Source: Eggerthellaceae bacterium (GTDB lineage Bacteria; Actinomycetota; Coriobacteriia; Coriobacteriales; Eggerthellaceae). From it: DNA of 53,708 bases. Location of the stretch: contig JAAVZC010000005.1 in assembly GCA_022791455.1 (NCBI GenBank), positions 1-53,708 of the forward strand, given 5' to 3'. The position numbers and the translations under genes are program-made. This document shows, one piece after another, positions 53,402-53,708 of this stretch (position 1 is the first letter of the stretch; every line of letters starts with the position of its first letter). The notes under the pieces were generated by a model that saw only the letters and a list, made by a program, of their open reading frames with translations, had not been told where the DNA came from and did no database searches.

Positions 53402-53583
53402 GGCCTCGTTTTCACGGTTCTGCTAACTTTTTATGTTGCAAGATGCACTGAACCTATAGTTTTCGTTATTTAAACTTCATCTTTTCCAGAGAATGAACGG
53501 ATGAATTAAGCTGAACCGATCATTTGCGACCAATTAACGACCTGTCCGATGCACAGGTTAAGCAGAACCGGTCATTTGCGGCC
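53402..53583. repeat. Decayed transposon-like or MITE-like inverted/direct repeats
   Basis: The segment GTTAAGCAGAACCGG-TCATTTGCGGCC (53557-53583) has a direct copy with three mismatches at 53506-53531. A partial inverted copy lies at 53402-53428 (GGCC...CGGTTCTGCTAAC). The locally A/T-richer sequence between has no open frame. It resembles ends of a small non-autonomous element; the family is not recognised. Together with two terminators it fills the gap 53267-53662. Confidence 0.5.
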
Positions 53584-53600
53584 CAACAGGCACGATCAGC

Positions 53601-53634
53601 AAAAAGCCCCCGCCTCACGAGGAGGCGGGGGCTT
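53601..53634 (-). terminator. Intrinsic terminator of the gene entering from the right
   Basis: A perfect 13-bp stem (AAGCCCCCGCCTC, 53604-53616, with 53622-53634) and 5-base loop is followed on the minus strand by TTTTT (53605-53601). It is 28 bases past the stop of the partial gene at 53663. Confidence 0.85.
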
Positions 53635-53662
53635 GGCGTTTCAGGCAATGATGCCGGCGGCT

Positions 53663-53708
53663 TTAGGCGCCGAACACCTCGATAGTGTCGCCCTCGGCCA
53701 GGGTGACC
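53663..53708 (-). CDS. 3' end of a gene entering from the right, possibly MoaD/ThiS-like
   Basis: Only the last 14 codons are in the window: VTLAEGDTIEVFGA then TAA. The LAEGDTIEV pattern resembles the C-terminus of ubiquitin-like sulfur carriers (MoaD/ThiS). The chain ends Gly-Ala rather than the Gly-Gly such carriers need, so the identity is uncertain. The frame is supported by the terminator just downstream. Confidence 0.45.
   Translation of the reverse strand, partial: VTLAEGDTIEVFGA

Overview
The window is high-GC DNA from what looks like a gut actinobacterium of the class Coriobacteriia, most likely Eggerthellaceae (Eggerthella/Gordonibacter/Adlercreutzia type). The basis is the gene content: LuxR-type regulators with a large polytopic membrane domain, a DMSO-reductase-family operon beside a LysR regulator, TorD chaperones, NapG/NapH ferredoxins, a multiheme lipoprotein, and Big_2/BspA-type surface proteins. 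The genus is inference. Almost every gene is on the minus strand; only the last two complete genes are on the plus strand.

Layout, left to right. 1-5700: a minus-strand operon behind a strong promoter (acidic winged-helix-like protein, TorD chaperone, NapG-like and NapH-like ferredoxins, SF1 helicase-like ATPase), with no molybdoenzyme in it. 5897-11450: a branched-chain amino acid operon, ilvD-ilvB-ilvN-ilvC, with its own promoter and a T-box-like leader ending in an intrinsic terminator. 11480-24430: twelve tightly packed or overlapping genes, namely two cysteine-rich Ig-like surface proteins, a smaller cysteine-rich membrane protein, a DUF4418-like membrane protein, an FtsX permease with a LolD-type ATPase, a second ATPase/permease pair, a lipoprotein, and a complete siderophore/heme/corrinoid-type ABC importer. 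24578-28904: a BspA-like leucine-rich-repeat surface protein and a secreted protein, with visibly lower GC in part. 29601-32624: a membrane LuxR regulator, modD, and a MntA/HepT toxin-antitoxin remnant with a broken hepT. 33029-37078: a four-subunit cytoplasmic [NiFe] hydrogenase of the sulfhydrogenase/NAD(P)-linked type. 37301-38522: rnhB and rplS. 38673-44947: a DMSO-reductase-family operon (A, B, NrfD-like C, TorD) and a LysR regulator. 45089-49064: an ABC exporter (large FtsX permease with a coiled-coil insert, plus ATPase), preceded by an array of eleven octamers spaced about one DNA turn apart. 49389-53266: a second membrane LuxR regulator, divergent from a triheme-cytochrome/sulfite-oxidase-fold lipoprotein and a small secreted protein that repeats part of its molybdenum-binding core. 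The right end holds terminators, a decayed transposon-like repeat and the 3' end of one more gene.

The respiratory parts (hydrogenase, molybdoenzyme operon, heme/Moco lipoprotein, NapGH and two TorD proteins) fit an anaerobe that oxidises hydrogen and reduces varied organic acceptors, with membrane sensor-regulators beside them. The least explained parts are the 12-gene surface/transport operon with its shared seven-cysteine module, the phased octamer array, and the heme/Moco lipoprotein with its small partner. Interspersed palindromic repeats of two related types lie at 5722, 32718-32998 and 37195.
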